From: UBA4717 sp002404395 | GTDB lineage: Bacteria > Bacillota > Clostridia > Oscillospirales > CAG-272 | Assembly (NCBI GenBank): GCA_937902275.1 | Contig: CALFNW010000028.1 | Coordinates: 1-5,153, forward strand | Length of the DNA stretch: 5,153 bases | Direction: 5' to 3' | Shown here: in pieces, positions 1 to 5,153 of the stretch | How the letters are laid out: every line of letters starts with the position of its first letter | Numbering within the stretch: position 1 is the stretch's first letter | Notes under the pieces: generated by a model | Database searches by the model: none | What the model was told of the DNA's origin: nothing | What the model saw: only the letters and a program-made list of their open reading frames with translations | Position numbers and translations under genes: made by a program

Positions 1-42
1 TTCGGTGCCGACGTCAACCTTGCTGTTTAGTTCAAGCTTACC
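1..42 (-). pseudogene. Duplicated phoR 3'-end fragment, copy 3 (cut by window edge)
   Basis: Read on the minus strand, these 14 codons are identical at the nucleotide level to phoR codons 539-552 (starting GKLELNSKV). The rest of the copy, including its stop, would lie left of base 1. There is no start codon or promoter of its own, so it is not expected to make a protein. Confidence 0.8.
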
Positions 43-56
43 GAGGGAAGCTTGAA
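31..56. repeat. Palindrome in repeat unit 1 (9-bp stem)
   Basis: TTCAAGCTT at 31-39 pairs with AAGCTTGAA at 48-56 across an 8-base loop. The left arm is phoR-derived coding sequence and the right arm is the repeat tail, so the palindrome exists only because of the tandem junction. In transcript sense no run of U follows, so it is not a standard intrinsic terminator. Confidence 0.8.
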
Positions 57-70
57 TGCCTCTTTCCTGA

Positions 71-139
71 TCACTCGCAGGGCAGTATGACTTTGACTTC
101 GGCGCCGACGTCAACCTTGCTGTTTAGTTGAAGCTTCCC
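71..139 (-). pseudogene. Duplicated phoR 3'-end fragment, copy 2 (22 codons plus stop)
   Basis: The minus strand repeats phoR codons 539-560 and the TGA stop. Relative to the gene it carries E542Q and T551A, plus synonymous changes at G539 (GGT to GGG) and K554 (AAG to AAA). No initiator codon precedes it in frame and it lacks any complete domain. It is a remnant or a donor sequence rather than a gene. The changes at codons 539 and 542 fall in the palindrome at 127-154. Confidence 0.8.
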
Positions 140-154
140 GAGGGAAGCTTCAAC
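127..154. repeat. Perfect palindrome in repeat unit 2 (12-bp stem, CGAG loop)
   Basis: GTTGAAGCTTCC at 127-138 pairs perfectly with GGAAGCTTCAAC at 143-154. Compared with the neighbouring units, the C-G pair at unit positions 33/54 is swapped to G-C, the A/G mismatch at 40/47 becomes C-G, and the outer pairs 30/57 and 31/56 are both Watson-Crick. This is the strongest hairpin of the array. Confidence 0.88.
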
Positions 155-167
155 GCCTCTTTCCTGA

Positions 168-236
168 TCACTCGCAGGGCAGTATGACCTTGATTTCGGT
201 GCCGACGTCAACCTTGCTGTTTAGTTCAAGCTTACC
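168..236 (-). pseudogene. Duplicated phoR 3'-end fragment, copy 1 (22 codons plus stop)
   Basis: This is the first extra copy downstream of the real phoR stop. The minus strand encodes the same 22 residues as phoR 539-560, with one difference, V553I (GTC to ATC), followed by the same TGA. It has no start codon of its own, and the 28-bp linker places it out of frame with the phoR stop. Confidence 0.8.
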
Positions 237-249
237 GAGGGAAGCTTGA
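226..249. repeat. Palindrome in repeat unit 3 (8-bp stem)
   Basis: TCAAGCTT at 226-233 pairs with AAGCTTGA at 242-249 across an 8-base loop. It begins 16 nt past the phoR stop codon and is the first hairpin a phoR transcript would form. No U-tract follows in transcript sense. It could protect the 3' end of the mRNA, but that is speculation. Confidence 0.75.
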
Positions 250-264
250 GCGCCTCTTTCCTGA

Positions 265-1947
265 TCACTCGCAGGGCAGTATGACCTTGACTTCGGTGCC
301 GACGTCAACCTTGCTGTTTAGTTCAAGCTTACCGTTCATATATCCCACCGCGTGCTTGACGATCGACAGCCCGAGTCCGGTGCCGCCCGATTCCTTGGAG
401 CGGCTCTTATCGACCCTGTAAAAACGCTCGAATATGCGCATCTGATGCTCGGGCGGGATACCGATGCCGTTGTCGGCAACGTCAATCAGCGCGCCCGCCT
501 CAAGCTTTTTTACGGAAAGCTTCACGGTGCCTCCGTCCGGCTTGCTGTACTTTATCGCGTTATCGCAGAGATTGTATATCACTTCGTATACGAGACGGCG
601 CACGGCGGTGATCTCAAATTCTTCAAGCTCAAGCGAGAGATCTACTTTGCGCGCCGCAGCTGAGTCGGCGAGCGTGTCGGCGATCTCACTTGCAAGCGCG
701 GCAAGCGAGAAGCGTTCGGCGTCAGGCTCGTTTCCCTCGTCAAGCCGCGACAGCCCTATTATATCGTTGATAAGCGAAACGAGTCTTGAAGCTTCGGTCC
801 TGATATGACCGGCAAAGCGCGGCAGATCCTCGGACTTCACGAGATTATTTTCGATCAGCTCGGCACTGCCGAGGATCGACTGAAGCGGGGTCTTAAGCTC
901 GTGCGAGACATTTGCGGTAAATTCACGACGGTTTTGCTCGGCAAGCGCGCGCTCGGTGATATCAAAGCAGAGAAGCACCGCGCCGATCGGCTTGCCGTCC
1001 GATTCGATCGGATTTATCACAAAGCGGAAGATCCTTCCGTTTTTCTCGGATTCAAGCGTTTCGGGACTTCCCGAAAGCGCGTTGTGCACGGCGTGGGTTA
1101 TCTCCGGAGTGCGCACGGCGGTGAGAAAATCATTTCCGACACATTCGGAAGCGTCCGCGCCGAAAAGCGCCGCCGCCGCATTGTTCAGATTAACGATCCT
1201 GCCGTCGCCCGAAATGAGCACAAGTCCCTCGCTCATGCAAGAGGTTATCTGCGAAAACTCGTCGTTTTTGCGCTTAAGCTCGGAAAGCTGCGAATTTATC
1301 TGATGATGCTGACGGTTGAGCTTTGAGAGCAGGGGAGCAAGCTCCTCGTAGGTGTTGTTTTCAAGCGGGTGGTCAAGGTCAAGCGCGTTGAGCGGCTCGA
1401 CGATCTTCGCGGCAATGCGGTTGGCAATGAAAAAGGAGAGGGCAAGCGCCGCAAAGATCACTATAAGCATCGGATAGATCATGCCGAGCGCGAGTGCGCC
1501 GACCGCGGCGCGCGTTTCGGAAATGCGCAGGACCGAGCCGTCCGAAAGCCGCTTTGCGCGGTATATGGTCGATTCAAGCAGGGTAGCGGAGTAGCGGGAG
1601 CTTGCGCCGTAGCCGCTTTCAAACGCCTGTTTAATTTCTTCGCGGTCAGCGTGATTTTCGGCGTTATCCGCGTCGGAGTCGGGCGAGGTGTCGGCGATCA
1701 CACTGCCGTCGGGAGCCACAAGCGTCAGGCGGCAGTCGGCTTTGGCAAGGTCGGACCTGCCGAAGTCGTAAAGGTAACGCGCTCCCTCGCCTTCGACCGC
1801 CGCGGCGGCAAGCTCAAGCTCGGCGGAAAGCTCGGCTTCGGTGAGCTTTTCAAAATAACCGTTCATCAGCGCGCAGGTGACCGCGAACGTAAACGCGAGT
1901 GCCGCCGCCACGGCGAAGAACACCGCTCTGAATATTTTAGAAGTCAT
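265..1947 (-). CDS. phoR: PhoR-type phosphate sensor histidine kinase
   Basis: This 560-residue membrane histidine kinase is expected to autophosphorylate and pass phosphate to the adjacent response regulator when phosphate is scarce. Order of parts: transmembrane helix about residues 7-28; an extracytoplasmic region about 29-146 with a PAS/Cache-like look (APDGSVIADTS, then NHADREEI); a second helix about 150-175; a degenerate HAMP linker; a PAS domain about 232-330; the H-box FTANVSHELKTPL with His349; the N-box YNLCDNAIKYS around 458-468; G1 DVADNGIGIP at 489-498; F-box IFERFYRVD at 505-513; and G2 GGTGLGLSIVKH at 521-532. All catalytic motifs are present. The ATG is preceded by a weak GGAA ribosome site about 7 nt upstream. 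It lies 106 nt after the regulator gene. The last 22 codons are the source of, or part of, the 97-bp tandem array, and no U-tract terminator is seen downstream. The specific name phoR rests on the pst/phoU context. Confidence 0.95.
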   Translation of the reverse strand: MTSKIFRAVFFAVAAALAFTFAVTCALMNGYFEKLTEAELSAELELAAAAVEGEGARYLYDFGRSDLAKADCRLTLVAPDGSVIADTSPDSDADNAENHADREEIKQAFESGYGASSRYSATLLESTIYRAKRLSDGSVLRISETRAAVGALALGMIYPMLIVIFAALALSFFIANRIAAKIVEPLNALDLDHPLENNTYEELAPLLSKLNRQHHQINSQLSELKRKNDEFSQITSCMSEGLVLISGDGRIVNLNNAAAALFGADASECVGNDFLTAVRTPEITHAVHNALSGSPETLESEKNGRIFRFVINPIESDGKPIGAVLLCFDITERALAEQNRREFTANVSHELKTPLQSILGSAELIENNLVKSEDLPRFAGHIRTEASRLVSLINDIIGLSRLDEGNEPDAERFSLAALASEIADTLADSAAARKVDLSLELEEFEITAVRRLVYEVIYNLCDNAIKYSKPDGGTVKLSVKKLEAGALIDVADNGIGIPPEHQMRIFERFYRVDKSRSKESGGTGLGLSIVKHAVGYMNGKLELNSKVDVGTEVKVILPCE

Positions 1948-1959
1948 GATTATTTCCGT

Positions 1960-1974
1960 GCCGCCGAAGGCGGT
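1960..1974. repeat. Short palindrome in the regulator-kinase gap
   Basis: CCGCC at 1961-1965 and GGCGG at 1969-1973 pair around GAA, giving CCGCC-TTC-GGCGG in the transcript. It lies about 12 nt upstream of the phoR start, just before its weak ribosome site. A second, weaker inverted repeat in the same gap, GTCGG 1985-1989 with CCGAC 1997-2001, has a 7-base loop. The first resembles the palindromes at 2769-2783 and 5098-5112. It may influence phoR translation or mark a dispersed repeat family. Confidence 0.7.
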
Positions 1975-2053
1975 TCAATCATATGTCGGACAGGCGCCGA
2001 CGAAAATTTTGTAAACGAAAATGAACATAATTGCGTATCGGACAGAGCTGATC

Positions 2054-2755
2054 TCAAACACTGCCGTTATCCGGCGCCCTGAAGCGGTATCCGACTCCGC
2101 GCACCGTTTCGATAAGCTCGCCGTATGCGCAAAGCTTTTGGCGCAGAGTGCGCACGTGCATATCGACCGTGCGGGTCTCGCCGACGAAATCCTCGCCCCA
2201 GATCTCGGAAAAGAGCATATCGCGCGTGTAGGCGACGCCGGGGTGCGACATGAAAAGCTTAAGTAATTCAAATTCCTTGTATGTAAGCGCGACCTCGCCT
2301 TTGTCGACGCTGACGGTGTGCGAGCGCGTATCAAGCGTCAGACCGTCGCGGCGGAGCACCGTCTCGTTTGCGGCAGACACACGTGCGGCAGTCGAGCGGC
2401 GCAGTACCGCCTTGACGCGCGACACCATTTCCATCATGCCGAAAGGCTTTACAAGATAATCGTCGGCGCCGATGTCGAGCGCGTGTACCTTGTCGTACTC
2501 CATGCCTTTTGCAGTCGCCATTATTACGGGGATATCACGCGTCGCGTCGCTTTTCCGCAGATAGTCGAGCAGTGCGAGTCCGTCGTACTGCCCGGGAAGC
2601 ATGATATCGAGGATCACGAGCGCGGGCAGACGTTTTTTCAAAGCCGCGATAAAAGCTTCGCCGTCGGCGAAGCCCGCGGCTTCAAACCCCGTCGAGTTGA
2701 GCGTGTAGACCTCAATATCGCGTATGCTTGCGTCGTCTTCCACACAATAGATCAT
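2054..2755 (-). CDS. phoB: PhoB/PhoP-type response regulator (OmpR family)
   Basis: This 233-residue two-domain transcription factor is expected to bind Pho-regulon promoters once phosphorylated by PhoR. The receiver domain (about 1-118) has the acidic pocket E6/D7/D8 (VEDD), the phosphoacceptor D50 in VILDIMLPG, the switch residue T81 in MATAK, and K103 in LVKPF. The C-terminal winged-helix domain (about 130-227) has the family hallmarks YKEFELLKLF, the recognition helix around TVDMHVRTLRQKL, and the wing GVGYRF. Length and motifs are normal for OmpR/PhoB proteins. The ATG follows an AAAGGG ribosome site with a 4-nt spacer. It sits 64 nt after phoU and 106 nt before the kinase. Bacillota members are often called phoP; the two names cannot be separated from sequence alone. 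The partner assignment is from adjacency. Confidence 0.94.
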   Translation of the reverse strand: MIYCVEDDASIRDIEVYTLNSTGFEAAGFADGEAFIAALKKRLPALVILDIMLPGQYDGLALLDYLRKSDATRDIPVIMATAKGMEYDKVHALDIGADDYLVKPFGMMEMVSRVKAVLRRSTAARVSAANETVLRRDGLTLDTRSHTVSVDKGEVALTYKEFELLKLFMSHPGVAYTRDMLFSEIWGEDFVGETRTVDMHVRTLRQKLCAYGELIETVRGVGYRFRAPDNGSV

Positions 2756-2768
2756 ATAACCCTTTCAC

Positions 2769-2783
2769 GTCGGCGGAGCCGAC
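2769..2783. repeat. Short palindrome upstream of the response regulator
   Basis: GTCGGC 2769-2774 pairs with GCCGAC 2778-2783 around GGA (TCC in transcript sense). It lies just before the AAAGGG ribosome site of the response regulator gene. It has the same architecture as the palindromes at 1960-1974 and 5098-5112: a 5-6 bp GC stem, a 3-nt TNC loop and a leading TGA in transcript sense. Confidence 0.7.
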
Positions 2784-2790
2784 TCAGACA

Positions 2791-2813
2791 GCCGCCGAAT
2801 ATCGGACGGCGGC
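2791..2813 (-). other. GC-rich stem-loop just after phoU
   Basis: GCCGCCG 2791-2797 pairs with CGGCGGC 2807-2813 around a 9-base loop. The stem begins 6 nt after the phoU stop codon in transcript sense. The bases after it are TGTCTGAG, not a U-run, so it is not a canonical rho-independent terminator. It could cause partial termination or protect the upstream pst-phoU mRNA from 3' decay, which would lower kinase/regulator output relative to the transporter. The hairpin is seen; its role is inferred. Confidence 0.5.
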
Positions 2814-2819
2814 GAGCTT

Positions 2820-3467
2820 TCAGTTTCCGGAATTATGAATACCCGTGACCGAAAACAATACCCACTCGGCAATGTTGGTCGCGTGGTCGCCGATGCGCTC
2901 AAAATATTTTGCGATCATCAACAGATCAAGCGCGTACTCGCCGTCCGAGGGATCGTTTGCGATATAATTTATCAGATTGGACTTTACTTTCAGGAAGTAA
3001 TCGTCCACGATATCGTCGTGCGCAATGACCCCTTCGGCAAGCGCGGTGTCGCGCTTTACGTAAGCGTCAACGCTGTCGGTCACCATCTTTATGGCAGCGC
3101 GCGCCATTTCGCCGATAAAGGCGCACTCTTTGCCCGAACGTCCATTCAGGAAAGTGATTATTTCCGAAATATCCTCAGCCTGATCGCCGATGCGCTCAAG
3201 GTCGGTTATCATCTTTAACGCCGCCGAGATCTGTCTCAGATCGCGCGCGACCGGCTGTTGCTGAAGCAAAAGCTTCAGACACATTGATTCTATGTCGCGC
3301 TCGGCGCGGTCGATGTCCGCGTCAAGCGGCGCGACCTTTGCGGCAAGGGCGGTGTCGCCGTTCATAAGCGCCTTTGCGGCGAGGGCGATGACCTCCTCGC
3401 AGGCGGCTCCCATCTCTATAAGCTTGCTGTTCAGAAGCGAAAGCTGTTCGTCGAATTTTTCTCTCAT
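2820..3467 (-). CDS. phoU: PhoU phosphate transport/signalling regulator
   Basis: This is a 215-residue all-helical cytoplasmic protein, normal length for the family. PhoU proteins bind the PstB ATPase and the PhoR PAS region, restrain phosphate uptake and keep the kinase off when phosphate is plentiful. The two three-helix repeats each carry the metal-cluster motif ExxxD: E91/D95 in DLERIGDQAED and E190/D194 in YFERIGDHATN. The conserved QPVARDLR segment is at 71-78. The start ATG overlaps the pstB stop by one base (TAATG) and is preceded by a GGAGG site (3476-3480) with an 8-nt spacer lying inside the last pstB codons, so translation is coupled to pstB. A hairpin follows the stop codon. Confidence 0.96.
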   Translation of the reverse strand: MREKFDEQLSLLNSKLIEMGAACEEVIALAAKALMNGDTALAAKVAPLDADIDRAERDIESMCLKLLLQQQPVARDLRQISAALKMITDLERIGDQAEDISEIITFLNGRSGKECAFIGEMARAAIKMVTDSVDAYVKRDTALAEGVIAHDDIVDDYFLKVKSNLINYIANDPSDGEYALDLLMIAKYFERIGDHATNIAEWVLFSVTGIHNSGN

Positions 3468-4231
3468 TATCCGAACCTCCCCGTAATGTAATCTTCTGTG
3501 CGTTTGTCATTTGGATACGAAAAGATCTTTTCGGTATCGCCGTACTCCACAAGCTCTCCGAGCAGGAAGAACGCGGTGTAATCGGAAATGCGCGCCGCCT
3601 GCTGCATATTGTGGGTGACGGTGATTATCGTGTATTTTTCCTTAAGTTCAAGCGCCAGCTCTTCAATCTTTGAAGTGGAGATCGGGTCGAGCGCGCTGGT
3701 CGGCTCGTCCATCAGCAATACGTCGGGTTTTACCGCGAGCGCGCGCGCGATGCAAAGGCGCTGCTGCTGTCCGCCCGAAAGCCCGAGCGCAGATTTCTTG
3801 AGTCTGTCGCTCACCTCGTCCCAGATCGCCGCGCCGCGCAGGGATTCTTCCACGATCTCGTCAAGCTTGGCGCGGTTCGTGATGCCGTGAGTACGCGGCC
3901 CGTAAGCAACATTGTCGTAAATGCTCATCGGAAACGGATTCGGCTTCTGAAAGACCATGCCGATCTCGCGCCTCAGCTCGTTCACATCGCAGGACGGGTC
4001 GAATATGTTTTTTCCCCGATACTCCACGTCACCGGTGATCCTGACTCCGGGCACAAGGTCGTTCATGCGGTCGAGCGTTTTCAAAAACGTTGATTTTCCG
4101 CATCCGGACGGCCCGATCAGCGCGGTTATGCTTTTTTCGGGAATGTCGATATTTATGTTTTTGAGCGCCTGCGTCGTGTTGTACCACAGACAAAGCGCTT
4201 TTACTGAAATTACGGTATCCGAAGTGCTCAT
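3467..4231 (-). CDS. pstB: Phosphate ABC transporter ATP-binding protein PstB
   Basis: This 254-residue ATPase is the cytoplasmic motor of the Pst phosphate importer (PstSCAB), working with PstA and PstC. Motifs in order: A-loop Tyr17 region (LWYNTT), Walker A GPSGCGKST at 40-48, the PstB-characteristic Q-loop MVFQKPNPFPMSIYDNV with Q95, ABC signature LSGGQQQR at 151-158, Walker B VLLMDEP at 171-177 with catalytic E176, D-loop SALD, and switch H207 in VTHNM. The C-terminus YITGRFG is typical of PstB. The ATG overlaps the pstA stop (ATGA, 4 nt) and follows an AAGGAG site at 4238-4243 with 6-nt spacing. The last codons also hold the phoU ribosome site. Nothing is missing. Confidence 0.97.
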   Translation of the reverse strand: MSTSDTVISVKALCLWYNTTQALKNINIDIPEKSITALIGPSGCGKSTFLKTLDRMNDLVPGVRITGDVEYRGKNIFDPSCDVNELRREIGMVFQKPNPFPMSIYDNVAYGPRTHGITNRAKLDEIVEESLRGAAIWDEVSDRLKKSALGLSGGQQQRLCIARALAVKPDVLLMDEPTSALDPISTSKIEELALELKEKYTIITVTHNMQQAARISDYTAFFLLGELVEYGDTEKIFSYPNDKRTEDYITGRFG

Positions 4232-5085
4232 AAGCTTCTCCTTTTTGCAAAATGCTTTCCGACAAGCGTTGCCGCCAGATTGATCGCCAGCGTCAGCACC
4301 ATGAGTATCGACGCTATAGCGAACGCGACTTCAAACTCGCCTTCTTCTTTGGCATACACGTAAAGCGCGACCGTGAGCGTAGCCCCAGAGCTTGTCATGC
4401 CGTCGAAAAATCCGTTCAGCGCGTGAGCGAAGCCGGCAGTGTACAAAAGCGCAGCCGTCTCGCCGAGTATACGTCCGACCGAAAGTATGCAGCCGGTGAT
4501 AACGCCGTCGATACAGCCGGGAAGCACCACGGTGCGGATCACCCGCCACTTGCCTGCGCCGAGTCCGAACGCACCCTCACGGTAGCTTTGCGGCACGGTC
4601 TTGAGGCTTTCTTCGGTAGTGCGCATTACGGTCGGCAGATTCATGATCGCGAGCGTCAGACTGCCTGCCAAAAGGGAAGTCTTAAGCCCGAAAAACTGAC
4701 AGAACACGAGCATACCGACAAGTCCGTAAATAATGGAAGGTATGCCCGAAAGCGTTTCCGCCGCGTATTCTATCGCGCCGACGAGCCTTTTGTTTGAAGC
4801 GTATTCGGTAAGATAGACCGCCGCGCCGACGCCGAGCGGTATCACGATAAGCAGGGTGGCAAATACCGTGTAAAGCGTATTTAAAATATCGGGAAGTATT
4901 CCGATGCGGTCCGAAATATAACTCGGCTTTGTGGTAAGCAGTTCAAGCGAAAGATTCGGAATACCTTTCACCATTACATATATTATCATAAAAAGCACGA
5001 GAGCGCAAGTGAGTGCGGTGCAAAAAATCATCAGCGCGCGCATAAAGACCACATATGCGCGGCGTTTGGCTTTACTTTTATTCAC
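4228..5085 (-). CDS. pstA: Phosphate ABC transporter permease PstA
   Basis: This is an inner-membrane permease subunit of the Pst importer, pairing with PstC to form the channel. It shows about six hydrophobic segments (counting from the ATG frame: roughly 20-43, 73-97, 115-137, 143-160, 197-219, 255-279). The coupling loop EESLKTVPQSYREGAFGLGA at 162-181, followed by KWRVIRTVVLP, contacts the ATPase. The motif ETLSGIPSIIYGLVG at 114-128 is characteristic of PstA. The frame also has an ATG at 5095-5097 (289 aa), but that codon abuts a GC hairpin and has no ribosome site. A GTG at 5083-5085 has GGAG (5092-5095) with a perfect 6-nt spacer, so I prefer the 285-aa GTG start. It overlaps pstB by 4 nt. 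pstC and pstS should lie to the right, outside the window. Confidence 0.95.
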   Translation of the reverse strand: MNKSKAKRRAYVVFMRALMIFCTALTCALVLFMIIYVMVKGIPNLSLELLTTKPSYISDRIGILPDILNTLYTVFATLLIVIPLGVGAAVYLTEYASNKRLVGAIEYAAETLSGIPSIIYGLVGMLVFCQFFGLKTSLLAGSLTLAIMNLPTVMRTTEESLKTVPQSYREGAFGLGAGKWRVIRTVVLPGCIDGVITGCILSVGRILGETAALLYTAGFAHALNGFFDGMTSSGATLTVALYVYAKEEGEFEVAFAIASILMVLTLAINLAATLVGKHFAKRRSL

Positions 5086-5091
5086 GCTAAA

Positions 5092-5095
5092 CTCC
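5092..5095 (-). promoter_or_regulatory. Ribosome binding site deciding the pstA start
   Basis: In transcript sense GGAG is followed by TTTAGC and then GTG. The upstream ATG overlaps this GGAG and would itself have only the hairpin 5098-5112 in front of it. This favours initiation at the GTG at 5083-5085. Confidence 0.6.
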
Positions 5096-5097
5096 AT

Positions 5098-5112
5098 GCC
5101 GCCGCAGGCGGC
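5098..5112. repeat. Perfect short palindrome upstream of pstA
   Basis: GCCGCC 5098-5103 and GGCGGC 5107-5112 pair around GCA (TGC in the transcript). In transcript sense it is preceded by TGA, as are the palindromes at 1960-1974 and 2769-2783. Further right, CGGC 5140-5143 and GCCG 5147-5150 form a shorter version with the same GCA loop. The stretch 5098-5153 holds no convincing coding sequence; whether the 3' end of pstC lies just beyond cannot be seen. Confidence 0.72.
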
Positions 5113-5153
5113 TCAAAAAACAAACGGAAATTTTCGATTCGGCGCAGCCGGGA

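Larger units (their letters stand above)
1..334. repeat. Tandem repeat array, 97-bp unit, about 3.4 copies, overlapping the 3' end of phoR
   Basis: Three full periods lie at 1-97, 98-194 and 195-291, followed by a 43-bp partial copy at 292-334. The identity stops at 334, where the phoR coding sequence continues with unrelated bases. Read on the minus strand, each unit is the last 22 codons and stop of phoR (69 bp) plus a 28-bp non-coding tail containing a purine-rich AGGAAAGAGG stretch. Only eight unit columns vary: 6, 33, 40, 54, 56, 57, 92 and 97. Five of these fall inside a palindrome at unit positions 30-57. The array reaches base 1, so the true copy number is unknown. The unit length is 3n+1, so successive copies are not in one reading frame. 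There is no additional gene in 1-264. Because the array sits at the edge of the sequence, an assembly artefact is possible. Confidence 0.93.

Noticed and set aside
226..249. Intrinsic terminator for the operon
   Set aside because: The stem is only 8 bp with an 8-base loop and no U-tract follows it in transcript sense.
168..300. Programmed frameshift at the phoR stop that would fuse successive tail copies
   Set aside because: A +1 shift before the stop would stay open into the next copy, but there is no slippery site or stimulator of a known kind, and the result would only append a non-domain peptide.
1..334. CRISPR-like array
   Set aside because: The 97-bp units are contiguous without unique spacers, and each contains phoR coding sequence, so this is a simple tandem duplication.
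805..1326. Plus-strand open frame of 173 codons opposite the PAS and H-box region of phoR
   Set aside because: It is antisense shadow coding with no domain or conserved motif; the minus-strand kinase fully explains the region.
1978..1983. TATGAT resembling a -10 promoter box upstream of phoR on the minus strand
   Set aside because: No acceptable -35 box at 16-18 nt (only TTTTCG-like sequence), so a separate phoR promoter cannot be supported. The nearby TTTACA is about 26 nt away, too far, and is not paired as a Pho box would be.
1975..2028. Possible 17-residue minus-strand peptide (MFIFVYKIFVGACPTYD) in the regulator-kinase gap
   Set aside because: There is no ribosome binding site ahead of the ATG and the frame is too short to support; chance is the simpler explanation.
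1369..2082. Long plus-strand open frame of 237 codons across the phoR 5' end and the gap
   Set aside because: It is antisense to an intact histidine kinase, has arginine/glycine-rich composition typical of mirror frames of GC-rich genes, and shows no recognisable domain.

Overview
The window carries the distal part of a phosphate (Pho/Pst) operon, entirely on the minus strand. Read in the direction of transcription (right to left) the order is pstA (permease), pstB (ATPase), phoU (regulator), a PhoB/PhoP-type response regulator and a PhoR-type histidine kinase. All five genes look intact. pstS and pstC, which normally precede pstA, are not present and would lie beyond the right edge. The gene order, the style of the response regulator and kinase, the strong AGGAGG-type ribosome binding sites, and the fairly GC-rich but lysine/glutamate-containing proteins suggest an uncultured member of the Clostridia (Bacillota). 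That placement is an inference from protein style, not a proven assignment.

Layout: positions 5098-5153 are non-coding with two small palindromes. pstA overlaps pstB by 4 nt (ATGA) and pstB overlaps phoU by 1 nt (TAATG), so these three are translationally coupled. A 64-nt gap with two hairpins separates phoU from the response regulator. A 106-nt gap with a related hairpin separates the regulator from the kinase. The left 334 bases are a tandem array with a 97-bp period. It holds 3.4 visible copies, overlaps the 3' end of phoR and runs off the left edge.

Function: PstA and PstB are the membrane channel and motor of a high-affinity phosphate importer. PhoU links the transporter to the kinase. 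PhoR phosphorylates the response regulator under phosphate limitation, and the regulator normally activates the pst genes, so the cluster is a self-regulating phosphate uptake circuit.

The genes are ordinary. The unusual part is the left-end array. Each unit duplicates the last 22 codons plus stop of phoR and a 28-bp tail, and each junction creates a palindrome. In the middle unit the palindrome has changed on both arms so that pairing is kept and extended to a perfect 12-bp stem. This is either a real locally amplified element shaped by hairpin (quasi-palindrome) templating or an assembly artefact at a contig end. A second pattern is a family of short palindromes with 3-nt TNC loops (transcript sense) found in every intergenic gap of the window.
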